NCBI RefSeq assembly: GCF_023273875.1
Contig: NZ_CP096882.1
Span: 1,612,001-1,676,000, forward strand
DNA: 64,000 nucleotides
Reading direction: 5' to 3'
Source of the DNA: Pseudarthrobacter sp. SSS035
GTDB taxonomy: Bacteria; Actinomycetota; Actinomycetes; Actinomycetales; Micrococcaceae
This document shows, piece by piece, positions 8,379 through 15,594 of the stretch. Both the position numbers and the translations under genes were made by a program. The notes beneath the pieces were generated by a model. It was not told the DNA's origin and ran no database searches. It was given only the letters and a program-made list of their open reading frames with translations. Position 1 is the stretch's first letter. Each line of letters opens with the position of its first letter.

Positions 8379-9185
8379 TCAGCTGCCGGGCCACTCGCCT
8401 CGTTCCTGCAGGACCTGCTTCAGCAGATCCGCGCGGTCCGTCAGGATCCCGTCCACGCCCAGGTCCAGCAACCGGTGCATCTCGGCGGGGTGGTTGATGG
8501 TCCACACATGGACCACCAGGCCCACGGCGTGCGCCCGCCGCACATAGGCGGGCGTCACCACGCGGATCGCACCATAGCGGACCGGAACCTGCAGCGCCTG
8601 GACATCCCGCAACGGACCCCGCAGCACAAAGCGCAGCCACGCGGCCGGAAGCACAGGGCCCAAGAGGACGAACAGTGCGTTCGTCACCATCCCGGCCGAC
8701 GACGCCACCGGACGGCTCAGCAGCTTCAGCACCGCCCGGCGTCGGCGGTCCGAAAAACTGGCCACCAGGACCCGGTCATGCGCGCCGTGCCGTTCGATGC
8801 CGGCGGCCAGGCTTTGCACGGAGTTCCAGTCTTTGACGTCCAGGTTCAGCCGGGCGGCCGGGAAGGCCGTCAGCAGGTCATCGAAGAGCGGCACGGGCTC
8901 GCGCCCGCCGATCCGTGCGGTGGAAACCTCGGCGGCGGTCAGCTCGGAAATCCGGCCACGGCCGTCAGTCACCCGGTCCAGGGTGTCGTCGTGGAAGAGC
9001 AGCAGCACGCCGTCGGAGGTGGTGTGCACATCCGTCTCGAGGTACTCATAGCCAAGTTCGGCGGCGGCCCGGAAGGCGGCCATCGAGTTCTCCAGCCCCT
9101 CCCGCGAGAATCCGCGGTGGGCCATGGCGATGGGATGCGAGGGACGGGCAGCACCGCCGGAAGCATCAAAAAACGGCTCAGTCAC
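8379..9185 (-). CDS. Glycerophosphodiester phosphodiesterase
   Basis: A 268-residue enzyme of the GDPD family, which splits glycerophosphodiesters to glycerol-3-phosphate and an alcohol. Seen motifs are AHRGFSREGLENSMAAF near residue 22, LETDVHTTSDG, and FHDDTLDRVTDG, which supply the catalytic His pair and the metal-binding Glu and Asp. There is no signal peptide, so it acts in the cytoplasm on imported or lipid-derived substrate. The start is GTG at 9185. It converges on the EAL gene with only 6 bp between the stop codons. Confidence 0.93.
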   Translation of the reverse strand: MTEPFFDASGGAARPSHPIAMAHRGFSREGLENSMAAFRAAAELGYEYLETDVHTTSDGVLLLFHDDTLDRVTDGRGRISELTAAEVSTARIGGREPVPLFDDLLTAFPAARLNLDVKDWNSVQSLAAGIERHGAHDRVLVASFSDRRRRAVLKLLSRPVASSAGMVTNALFVLLGPVLPAAWLRFVLRGPLRDVQALQVPVRYGAIRVVTPAYVRRAHAVGLVVHVWTINHPAEMHRLLDLGVDGILTDRADLLKQVLQERGEWPGS

Positions 9186-9212
9186 GTTTGCGAGCGTACC
9201 GGAGCCGCTGGG

Positions 9213-9461
9213 CTATGCGTCCTGCGGCACAATCTCCACGCCGTCACTGCAGTGCAGCAGCGTGCGGCCGTGGCCGTCGTCCAGATCCACCCACACAGCG
9301 GTGTGGTCCCACGTGATGGCGTCCACGAAGCCGCTGGTTTCGTAGCCCGGGGCGCGGCGGACGCGCACGCGGTCGCCCTCTTTCAGTGCCTTCCAGTGCG
9401 CAGCCGGCTCTGCCGGGCGCAGCGGCGCTTCGGCCGCGCGTTGGTTGCCGTTCCTTGCCAT
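9213..9461 (-). CDS. Small conserved-looking hypothetical protein
   Basis: An 82-residue protein with a short Ala/Arg/Pro-rich N-terminus, then a beta-rich part (EGDRVRVRR, TAVWVDLDDG, GVEIVPQD) that could fold as a small SH3-like barrel. The frame is open further upstream, but the ATG at 9461 has a clear AAGGGGAA ribosome site. It sits 27 bp upstream of the GDPD gene on the same strand, so they may be co-transcribed. Function unknown. Confidence 0.7.
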   Translation of the reverse strand: MARNGNQRAAEAPLRPAEPAAHWKALKEGDRVRVRRAPGYETSGFVDAITWDHTAVWVDLDDGHGRTLLHCSDGVEIVPQDA

Positions 9462-9563
9462 GACTTCCCCTTTAGCCGCGGATGTGTATCCGTAGCCCAC
9501 GGTAGGCGGCAAACGTGAACGGAAGGTGAGCGGAAGCTGTGAATTCCGGCTACAGAGCCGGGA

Positions 9564-10382
9564 TCAGGACAGCTCTACGCCCAGCGCAGCGAGCCTGGCC
9601 TCGAGGATCTGGGCCACGCCGTCGTCGTCAAAATGGGGCGCCTGCTGCCCGGCGGCGCTGATGGCGTCCGGATGGCCGCTGGCCATGGCGTACCCGTGGC
9701 CTGCCCAACGCAGCATCTCGACGTCGTTGGGCATGTCCCCGAACGCCACGACGTCGGCCGCGTCGATGGACAGGGAGTTGGCGTATTCGGCCAGGGTGAC
9801 GGCCTTGTTGACGCCGGGGAGGGACAGTTCCAGCATCGCCACGGTGGGCGCGGAGTGCGTGGCGGACGCAAGATGGGCGACGGCGGGCCGCACCGCGGCC
9901 AGGAAGTCGTCCGCGGTGCCATCCCTGACAATTGCCAGGAACTTCACGACGGCGTCGTCCGGGGTGAGCGTTTCGGCCAGCGGGGCGGGGGTAAATTCGG
10001 CCAGCAGCTCGCTGGAACCGTTCTCGATGAAACCGGGCTCGAGATGGAATCCGCTCAGCGTTTCCGCGGCGAAGAGAGCGGCCGGGCGCAGTTCCTTGAT
10101 GATCCGCCGCAGTTCCAGCACCGCCTCCATGCCCAGCGTCCGGGCGGAAACCAGCCGGTCCGCTTCGAGGTCCCACACCACGGCGCCGTTGGAGCAGATG
10201 ACCGTGCCGGTGTGGCCAAGCTGTTCCTCCAGCGGGTGGAGCCAGCGCGGCGGGCGGCCGGTGACAAAAACGAGCTCGATGCCAGCGTCCCGGCAGGCGT
10301 GGAAGGCCCGGACGGTGCGGTCGCTGATCTTTCCGTCGTGCCCAAGAATCGTTCCGTCAATATCACTTGCTACCAGCCGCAT
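9564..10382 (-). CDS. HAD-family sugar-phosphatase-type hydrolase (Cof-like)
   Basis: A 272-residue protein of the HAD-IIB (Cof) group. Motif I is DIDGTILG near the N-terminus with the nucleophile Asp7, motif II is FVTGRPPR, and the last motif is VVAFGDMPNDVEMLRWAG, with a C2 cap between them. These enzymes dephosphorylate sugar phosphates or flavin mononucleotide; the substrate is not predictable here. The gene is divergent from the NitT/TauT-type binding protein. Confidence 0.92.
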   Translation of the reverse strand: MRLVASDIDGTILGHDGKISDRTVRAFHACRDAGIELVFVTGRPPRWLHPLEEQLGHTGTVICSNGAVVWDLEADRLVSARTLGMEAVLELRRIIKELRPAALFAAETLSGFHLEPGFIENGSSELLAEFTPAPLAETLTPDDAVVKFLAIVRDGTADDFLAAVRPAVAHLASATHSAPTVAMLELSLPGVNKAVTLAEYANSLSIDAADVVAFGDMPNDVEMLRWAGHGYAMASGHPDAISAAGQQAPHFDDDGVAQILEARLAALGVELS

Positions 10383-10451
10383 CCTGCCAGTCTACGTGGA
10401 GCGGCGGGCTTCCCGGGCCGTGAAGCCTCCTCCCTGGGCTGGCCTATTGGA

Positions 10452-10471
10452 GTCGCCCGGCGACGTTTTTT
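10452..10471 (+). terminator. Weak terminator-like hairpin upstream of the binding-protein gene
   Basis: A 5-bp stem (GTCGC-CCG-GCGAC) is followed by GTTTTTT. It lies between the divergent HAD gene and the binding-protein gene, so on the plus strand it could act in the leader of the latter. The stem is short and this may be chance. Confidence 0.25.
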
Positions 10472-10596
10472 GACGCCGCGCTACGTTCTGTTGAGCCTGC
10501 GCGTCGTTGCGTGAACGTCCGTGTCCGGTGCCGTTGTGGGGGGTGGGGGCCGTCCGTAACCTCATCTTCAACATCTCCGCAAGCAAAGGAAATACC

Positions 10597-11781
10597 GTGA
10601 CAACTCCCCCGGATAACACTCCGCAAAACCAGCCGGCCACCACCCGCATCGTGGCCGGCCAGGCTTCCGCTCCGAAGCGTCCGCTCGGCCTGAAGATCGG
10701 CATCGTGGCCGGCGTTCTGGCGCTGGTCGGCGGCGGCGTGGCTGTGGCCTCGGCCGTCTCCGGCAACAACGCCGCCACCTCCGCGGCGTCCTCCGCCGCC
10801 CCTGCCGGCAACCTGGCAGCTGAGCTCAAACTCGGCTACTTCGGCAACGTAACGCACGCACCCGCCTTGGTGGGTGTCAGCCAGGGCCACATCGCCAAAG
10901 AGCTGGGCGATACGAAGCTCAGCACGCAGGTCTTCAACGCCGGGCCCGCCGCGATCGAGGCCCTGAACGCCGGCGCCATCGACGCCACCTACATCGGCCC
11001 CAACCCGGCCATCAACTCGTTCGTCAAGAGCGGCGGCGAGTCCATCAGCATCATCGCCGGAGCGGCCGCAGGCGGTGCGCAGCTGGTGGTCAAGCCGGAA
11101 ATCACCTCCGCCGCGGACCTGAAGGGCAAGACCCTCGCCTCCCCGCAGCTCGGTGGCACCCAGGACGTGGCGCTCCGCGCCTGGCTCGCCGCCCAGGGCT
11201 ACAAAACCAACGTGGACGGCAGCGGCGACGTCGCCATCAACCCCACCGAAAACGCCCAGACGCTGAAACTGTTCCAGGACGGAAAGCTCGACGGCGCGTG
11301 GCTGCCGGAGCCCTGGGCCTCCCGCCTGGTGCTCACCGCCGGAGCCAAGGTCCTGGTGGACGAAAAGGACCTCTGGGACGGCTCACTCTCCGGCAAGGCC
11401 GGCGAGTTCCCCACCACCATCCTGATCGTCAACAAGAAGTTCGCCGCCGAGCACCCGGACACCGTAAAGGCGCTCCTTAAAGGCCACGCCAAGTCCGTTG
11501 ACTGGCTGAACAGCGCTGCTGCCGCCGAGAAGGCCAGCGTCATCAACGCAGCCCTCAAGGAAGCGGCCGGCGCCGAACTCAAGGCCGACGTGATCGAGCG
11601 GTCCCTGAAGAACATCGTCTTCACGGTGGATCCGCTCGCCGGAACCTACCCCAAGCTGCTCAAGGACGGTGTGGAAGCCGGCACCACCAAGCAGGCGGAC
11701 ATCAAAGGCATCTTTGACCTGACGGCCCTGAACCAAGTGACCGGGCAGAAGACTTCAGCCGCCGGACTCGGCAAGGAATAA
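10597..11781 (+). CDS. ABC transporter substrate-binding protein, NitT/TauT (sulfonate/nitrate) type
   Basis: A 394-residue extracytoplasmic solute-binding protein of the SsuA/TauA/NrtA class, shown by LKLGYFGNVTHAPALVG, FNAGPAAIEALNAGAIDATYIGPNPA, and LDGAWLPEPWASRL. Residues about 28-50 form a hydrophobic anchor without a lipobox Cys, so it seems to be membrane-anchored or cut by signal peptidase I. I use the GTG at 10597, preceded by AAAGGAA; the upstream open frame lacks a ribosome site. No matching permease or ATPase is in the window, so this is an orphan binding protein. Confidence 0.88.
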   Translation: MTTPPDNTPQNQPATTRIVAGQASAPKRPLGLKIGIVAGVLALVGGGVAVASAVSGNNAATSAASSAAPAGNLAAELKLGYFGNVTHAPALVGVSQGHIAKELGDTKLSTQVFNAGPAAIEALNAGAIDATYIGPNPAINSFVKSGGESISIIAGAAAGGAQLVVKPEITSAADLKGKTLASPQLGGTQDVALRAWLAAQGYKTNVDGSGDVAINPTENAQTLKLFQDGKLDGAWLPEPWASRLVLTAGAKVLVDEKDLWDGSLSGKAGEFPTTILIVNKKFAAEHPDTVKALLKGHAKSVDWLNSAAAAEKASVINAALKEAAGAELKADVIERSLKNIVFTVDPLAGTYPKLLKDGVEAGTTKQADIKGIFDLTALNQVTGQKTSAAGLGKE

Positions 11782-11790
11782 CCCGCGTTC

Positions 11791-11845
11791 AACCCGCCCG
11801 CTTGCCTGCAACTCCTCCGGATTGCAGACAGTGGGCGGGTTTTTC
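11791..11845 (+). terminator. Rho-independent terminator
   Basis: AACCCGCCC (11791-11799) pairs with GGGCGGGTT (11833-11841), an inner CTGCAA/TTGCAG stem adds support, and a T run follows. It ends the binding-protein transcript 10 bp after its stop. Confidence 0.85.
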
Positions 11846-11898
11846 GCGATCCCTCAGGGTTCCTTTTCGAGCCGACCGGCCGGGTCGATAATGACCCT

Positions 11899-12813
11899 AT
11901 GGTTCGCTTCACCGCCGACGTTCAGCTGCGGGGCTCCAACCCATTCGTGGATGTTCCGGCGGCAGCCGTGGCTGAGCTGCTGCCGCGTGCGGAGCATGGC
12001 CGGATCAGGGTGACCGGCACTCTCAGGGGTGCGGAGTTCAACGCCACGGTGATGCCGGGCAGGTCCGGCCAGCACGTCCTGTATCTTTCCGGCGGCCTGC
12101 GGACGGCAACGGGCGTGCGCGTCGGGGAAACGGTCACAGTGGACGTTCACGCGCTCGGCTCCGGCGAGGTCATCCCGCCCGGAGATTTGGCTGCCGCCCT
12201 GAACGCGGCTGTAGGAGCGGCTGGCAACTGGGGGCAGCTGCCCGTTTCGCAGCGGCGGGAGCTGATGCGTTTCCTCGAGGACGCGCGGACCCCGTTGACG
12301 CGGGCGCGCCGCGTTGAACAGCTCGTGGCCCAGGTGCTGGGCGCGGACGTCCCGCCACCGGGCCGGCGTACTGGCCGCGCCTTGTGGACCTGCCCCTCTT
12401 GCGGACGGCAGTTTGTCACGCGGAACATGAACCATTCCTGCTCACAGCACACCCTCGACGAGCCGTTCCGCGGCAGGCCAGCCAGCATCCACCGGCTGTT
12501 CGAGGTGGTTCGCCGGACGGTTGAGGCGATCGGCCCGGTAACGCTTGTTCCGTACCGGGACCGTGTCGCCTTTATGGTTCGGGTCCGGTTCGCCGGGGTC
12601 AAACCCGCGAACAAGTGGCTCGATGTGGAGTTCTGGCTCACGCGCCGGGTTGAGTCGCCCAGATTCCGACGGATTGAAACGCTGTCTCCGTACACACATC
12701 TGTACACGGTGCGCGTGACCGAGGCATCCGACGTCGACGGCGAACTTGCCGCCTGGCTCCGCGAGGCCTACGCGGTGGGCTGCCAGGAGCACCTGCGCAG
12801 CCCGGAGCCCTGA
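11899..12813 (+). CDS. DUF1905/YdeI-like and DUF5655 two-part protein
   Basis: A 304-residue protein. Residues about 1-90 match the DUF1905 beta domain (VTGTLRGAEFNATVMP). Residues about 115-150 match the YdeI/OmdA helical motif (RRELMRFLEDARTPLTRARRVEQL). A putative zinc site follows (CPSCGRQF and NHSC), and the last about 120 residues look like a DUF5655 domain (VTLVPYRDRVAFMVRVRFAG). The enzymatic role is unknown. Fusion of the two halves is common in actinobacteria. No strong ribosome site precedes the ATG. Confidence 0.8.
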   Translation: MVRFTADVQLRGSNPFVDVPAAAVAELLPRAEHGRIRVTGTLRGAEFNATVMPGRSGQHVLYLSGGLRTATGVRVGETVTVDVHALGSGEVIPPGDLAAALNAAVGAAGNWGQLPVSQRRELMRFLEDARTPLTRARRVEQLVAQVLGADVPPPGRRTGRALWTCPSCGRQFVTRNMNHSCSQHTLDEPFRGRPASIHRLFEVVRRTVEAIGPVTLVPYRDRVAFMVRVRFAGVKPANKWLDVEFWLTRRVESPRFRRIETLSPYTHLYTVRVTEASDVDGELAAWLREAYAVGCQEHLRSPEP

Positions 12814-12821
12814 ACGCCAGC

Positions 12822-12840
12822 CACCCCCTACCAGGGGGTG
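12822..12840. terminator. Short hairpin between convergent genes
   Basis: CACCCCCT-ACC-AGGGGGTG is a perfect 8-bp stem between two convergent stop codons. It lacks a T run, so it may only partly stop transcription from either side. Confidence 0.45.
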
Positions 12841-12854
12841 TTGCAGCCGCCTCG

Positions 12855-13403
12855 TCAGCGTCCGAGCTCGCGCATGGTTTTGAGCAGCGTGCCGTGGATG
12901 TAGGTGAGCTCGGGCGAGTCCTGGCTCCAGCCCCTTTCAGAATCCTCCTGCGAGGCAAAGCCGGCCTCTGCTCCGTCCGGCTCCCATGAAGGGGCTTCCC
13001 CGTGTTGCCAGATCCACCACAGGTTGCGCCACGGGTCCAGCACTCGGGCGAACTGTGTGCCGTACAAGTCCGTGGGATCGGTGACAACACTCCCGCCCAG
13101 GCCCTGGGCCTGTTCGAGGATGGCGGGGAGATCGTCCACGTATACCTGGAGCAGGCTGGGGGTGAACGGCCAGTCCGGTTTGCGGTCGGCAACCATCACC
13201 ACTGAGTCGCCGATCTTCAGCTCCGAGTGCAGAATCAGGCCATCGGTGTCGAGGGTGCGCGCTTCCGGCACTTCCCGAGCTCCAAAAACCTTCGCCAGGA
13301 AATCGATCATCCCGGCTGCGTCCGTGGTGATGATGAACGGGTTGACGGTGTTGTACCCCTCGGGGGCCGTCGGCGTTGCCCGGGTATCGCCATTTGCGCT
13401 CAT
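12855..13403 (-). CDS. VOC-family (glyoxalase/PhnB-like) protein
   Basis: A 182-residue protein. Residues about 18-135 form a vicinal-oxygen-chelate domain of PhnB type (YNTVNPFIITTDAAGMIDFL, EARTLDTDGLILHSELKIGDS, DPWRNLWWIWQ). The metal ligands cannot be assigned safely by eye. These proteins often act in resistance or detoxification. The last about 50 residues are variable. It is divergent from a WYL regulator across a perfect palindrome, so that regulator probably controls it. Confidence 0.87.
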   Translation of the reverse strand: MSANGDTRATPTAPEGYNTVNPFIITTDAAGMIDFLAKVFGAREVPEARTLDTDGLILHSELKIGDSVVMVADRKPDWPFTPSLLQVYVDDLPAILEQAQGLGGSVVTDPTDLYGTQFARVLDPWRNLWWIWQHGEAPSWEPDGAEAGFASQEDSERGWSQDSPELTYIHGTLLKTMRELGR

Positions 13404-13450
13404 GATTTTCTCCTTTGGTTACCGCGTCTGCTGACACAATCAACGATGCC

Positions 13451-13483
13451 TCCTATAGCGGCCAGTTATTGACCGCTATAGGA
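13451..13483. promoter_or_regulatory. Perfect 11-bp inverted repeat, probable WYL-regulator operator
   Basis: TCCTATAGCGG (13451-13461) and CCGCTATAGGA (13473-13483) are exact reverse complements with an 11-bp spacer. The site lies 14 bp before the WYL regulator start and 47 bp before the divergent VOC gene, the classic place for autorepression plus control of the neighbour. Confidence 0.8.
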
Positions 13484-13497
13484 ATTAGGGTGGAGAA

Positions 13498-14460
13498 ATG
13501 TCCACCAGTTTCCGCATGCTGCAGCTGTTATCCCTGTTGCAGACGCACCGCTATTGGTCCGGTGCCGATCTCGCCCATCGCCTTGAGGTGAGCGCCCGCA
13601 CGCTGCGGCGTGACGTCGACCGGCTGCGCGAACTGGGTTACCCGGTGGAGGCCGGCCGCGGCGTTGGCGGAGGGTACCAGCTCGCCGCCGGCGCAACCCT
13701 GCCACCGCTGGTGCTCGACGACGAGGAAGCAGTTGCCATCGCCGTCGGCCTGCACACCGGAGCCCAGGGCCCGGTGGCGGGAATCGAGGCTCCGTCCGTC
13801 CGTGCGCTGACCAAGGTAATACAGGTGATGCCGCCCCGGCTGCGGGAGCGGGTGGACGCGCTGCGCGCCATGACGGTCCCGGCCGTATGGGCAGACGCCA
13901 TTCCGGCGGGCGACGTCGGATCGGCGGTTCTTACGCTGATCGCACAAGCCTGCCGGGATGCCGAACGCCTGCGGTTCACATACGCCCGCGTGGACGGCCA
14001 GCCGAGTGAGCGGTACGTCGAACCGCACCGGCTGGTCTCCCTGGGCCGGCACTGGTACCTGGTTGCCTACGACTTGGTCCGGCACGACTGGCGAAGCTTC
14101 CGCCTCGACCGGCTGGCCAACGCCCAGAGAACCGGTGGGCGGTTCCGTCCGCGCGATCTGCCCGGCGGGGACGCTGCAGATTTTGTCCGGACCGGCATCG
14201 AGAACGTTCCGCGGCGGTACCAAGTCGAAGTATTAATCCGCGCGCCGGCAGCTGCAGTCCGGACGGAAGTTGGCCGCTGGGCCGCCGTCGAAGAAATAAG
14301 CGATCAGGAAAGCCTGCTGCGGGCGGACGTGGACGCCCTTGAATGGATAGCACTTTTCCTCGGCGCGGTCGGGGCCGACTTCGAAGTGCGCTCCCCACCC
14401 GAACTCACCTCGTACCTGCGCGAATGGGGTGAGCGTTTCACCCGCGCAACCAACATTTGA
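13498..14460 (+). CDS. HTH/WYL-domain transcriptional regulator (YafY type)
   Basis: A 320-residue regulator. Residues 1-60 form a winged helix-turn-helix (LAHRLEVSARTLRRDVDRLR, then GRGVGGGYQL), residues about 140-215 form the WYL domain (LRFTYARVDG, EPHRLVSLGRHWYLVAYD, WRSFRLDRL), and a WCX-type C-terminal domain follows. WYL domains sense ligands such as nucleic acids or metabolites. A GTGGAG sequence precedes the ATG. The adjacent palindrome and divergent VOC gene suggest local control. Confidence 0.92.
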   Translation: MSTSFRMLQLLSLLQTHRYWSGADLAHRLEVSARTLRRDVDRLRELGYPVEAGRGVGGGYQLAAGATLPPLVLDDEEAVAIAVGLHTGAQGPVAGIEAPSVRALTKVIQVMPPRLRERVDALRAMTVPAVWADAIPAGDVGSAVLTLIAQACRDAERLRFTYARVDGQPSERYVEPHRLVSLGRHWYLVAYDLVRHDWRSFRLDRLANAQRTGGRFRPRDLPGGDAADFVRTGIENVPRRYQVEVLIRAPAAAVRTEVGRWAAVEEISDQESLLRADVDALEWIALFLGAVGADFEVRSPPELTSYLREWGERFTRATNI

Positions 14461-14464
14461 ACTC

Positions 14465-14577
14465 CATCGATTGCTCCCCACCGGTCCCCTCGCCTCGCAA
14501 GCTCGGCCAGGGAACCCTACCGGCGTGGGCCCAGGCCCTTTGGACCCCTCAAAACGGCGTCTACGGAGCAATCGATG
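14465..14577. repeat. 13-bp inverted repeat bracketing a convergent intergenic region
   Basis: CATCGATTGCTCC (14465-14477) is repeated inverted as GGAGCAATCGATG (14565-14577), about 87 bp apart, between the WYL gene and the convergent PfkB gene. The enclosed DNA contains the dispersed 27-bp word. The unit may be a small mobile or REP-like element. Confidence 0.55.
14492..14518 (+). repeat. 27-bp dispersed repeat, copy 1
   Basis: An exact inverted-orientation copy of this 27-bp word (GCCTCGCAAG...GGAACCCT) occurs at 44430-44456, next to the creatinase stop codon. Both copies are just past 3' ends of genes, as expected of REP-type elements. Confidence 0.75.
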
Positions 14578-14590
14578 AGGGGAAACGTTG

Positions 14591-15535
14591 CTACTCCGCC
14601 GGAACCGCGTTCAGTTCGGCGCGCGTAGGCGGGTTGGCGCCCGGGCGGGAAACAGTAATGGCCGCCGCGCGGGCTGCGTGGGCCAGGAGTTCGGCCAGGC
14701 CCTCGGCCGGAAGTTCGCGCAGGTCCTTGCGGTTCTGCGCGCCGTCCAGGCCGCGGTCCACGATCCCCGACAGCAGCGCGGCCATAAAGGAATCACCGGC
14801 GCCCACGGTGTCCGCCACTTCCACGCGGGGCGCGTCGATCGCGGCTTCACCCGCGGCCGTAATGCCCCACGGTCCGGCCGCGCCGCGCGTAACCACCACC
14901 AGGGCCGGCCCCTCAGAGCCGCCCAGCGACAGCCACCGGCGCGCTGATTCCAAGGCGTCCACGCCCGGGTACAGCCACTCCAGATCCTCGTCCGAGGCCT
15001 TGACCACGTCCGCAAGGGTGACAAACTTCTCCGCCTGCGTTCGCGCATAATCCACGTCCGTGATGATGCTGGGCCGGCAGTTGGGATCGAAGCTGATCGT
15101 GGCGGCGGGGTGGGCGTGCTCGACGGCGGCGAGCACCGCCGCGGCGCCCGGCGCCAGCATCGTGGCGATGGAGCCGGTGTGCAGCAGGGTGGTTCCCTGC
15201 AGCATAAAGGCGAGGCGGTCCGAAAGGCCGGGAAGCTCCCAGGCGAGGTCGAACGTGTAGGTGGCGGCGCCGTCGTCGTCAATTACGGCGGTGGCCACAC
15301 TGGTTGGCAGCTCGTCCGGGCCCAACGGCAGCATGACGGAGCTGGAGCGCAGGTGCGCCGCCACCGAATCCCCGTAGGCGTCGCGGCCGTAACGGCCGAC
15401 GAACTGTACGGGATGGTCCAGGCGGGCCAGGCCCACCGCGACATTAAGGGGACTGCCGCCCACGTGGGCTTCGATTCCGGAGGCGCGCTGGACAACGTCA
15501 ACAAGGCCCTCGCCTATAACTGTGAGCATGGTCAT
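14591..15535 (-). CDS. PfkB-family carbohydrate kinase (fructokinase-like)
   Basis: A 314-residue ribokinase/fructokinase-type kinase. The N-terminal VIGEGLVDVV, the substrate-site GGSPLNVAVGLARL, and the C-terminal anion-hole motif DTVGAGDSFMAALL with the catalytic Asp are all present. The sugar substrate is uncertain; the GGSPLNVA form is common in fructokinases. The frame runs 28 codons further upstream, but homologues begin at about MLTVIGEG, so I take the ATG at 15535 (15529 also possible). It is divergent from the sialidase gene. Confidence 0.9.
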   Translation of the reverse strand: MTMLTVIGEGLVDVVQRASGIEAHVGGSPLNVAVGLARLDHPVQFVGRYGRDAYGDSVAAHLRSSSVMLPLGPDELPTSVATAVIDDDGAATYTFDLAWELPGLSDRLAFMLQGTTLLHTGSIATMLAPGAAAVLAAVEHAHPAATISFDPNCRPSIITDVDYARTQAEKFVTLADVVKASDEDLEWLYPGVDALESARRWLSLGGSEGPALVVVTRGAAGPWGITAAGEAAIDAPRVEVADTVGAGDSFMAALLSGIVDRGLDGAQNRKDLRELPAEGLAELLAHAARAAAITVSRPGANPPTRAELNAVPAE

Positions 15536-15594
15536 ACTCTGCCAGAGATGCGCCCGCCTACACAGGCGTGTTACGCGTCGCCTACCATGGAGAT

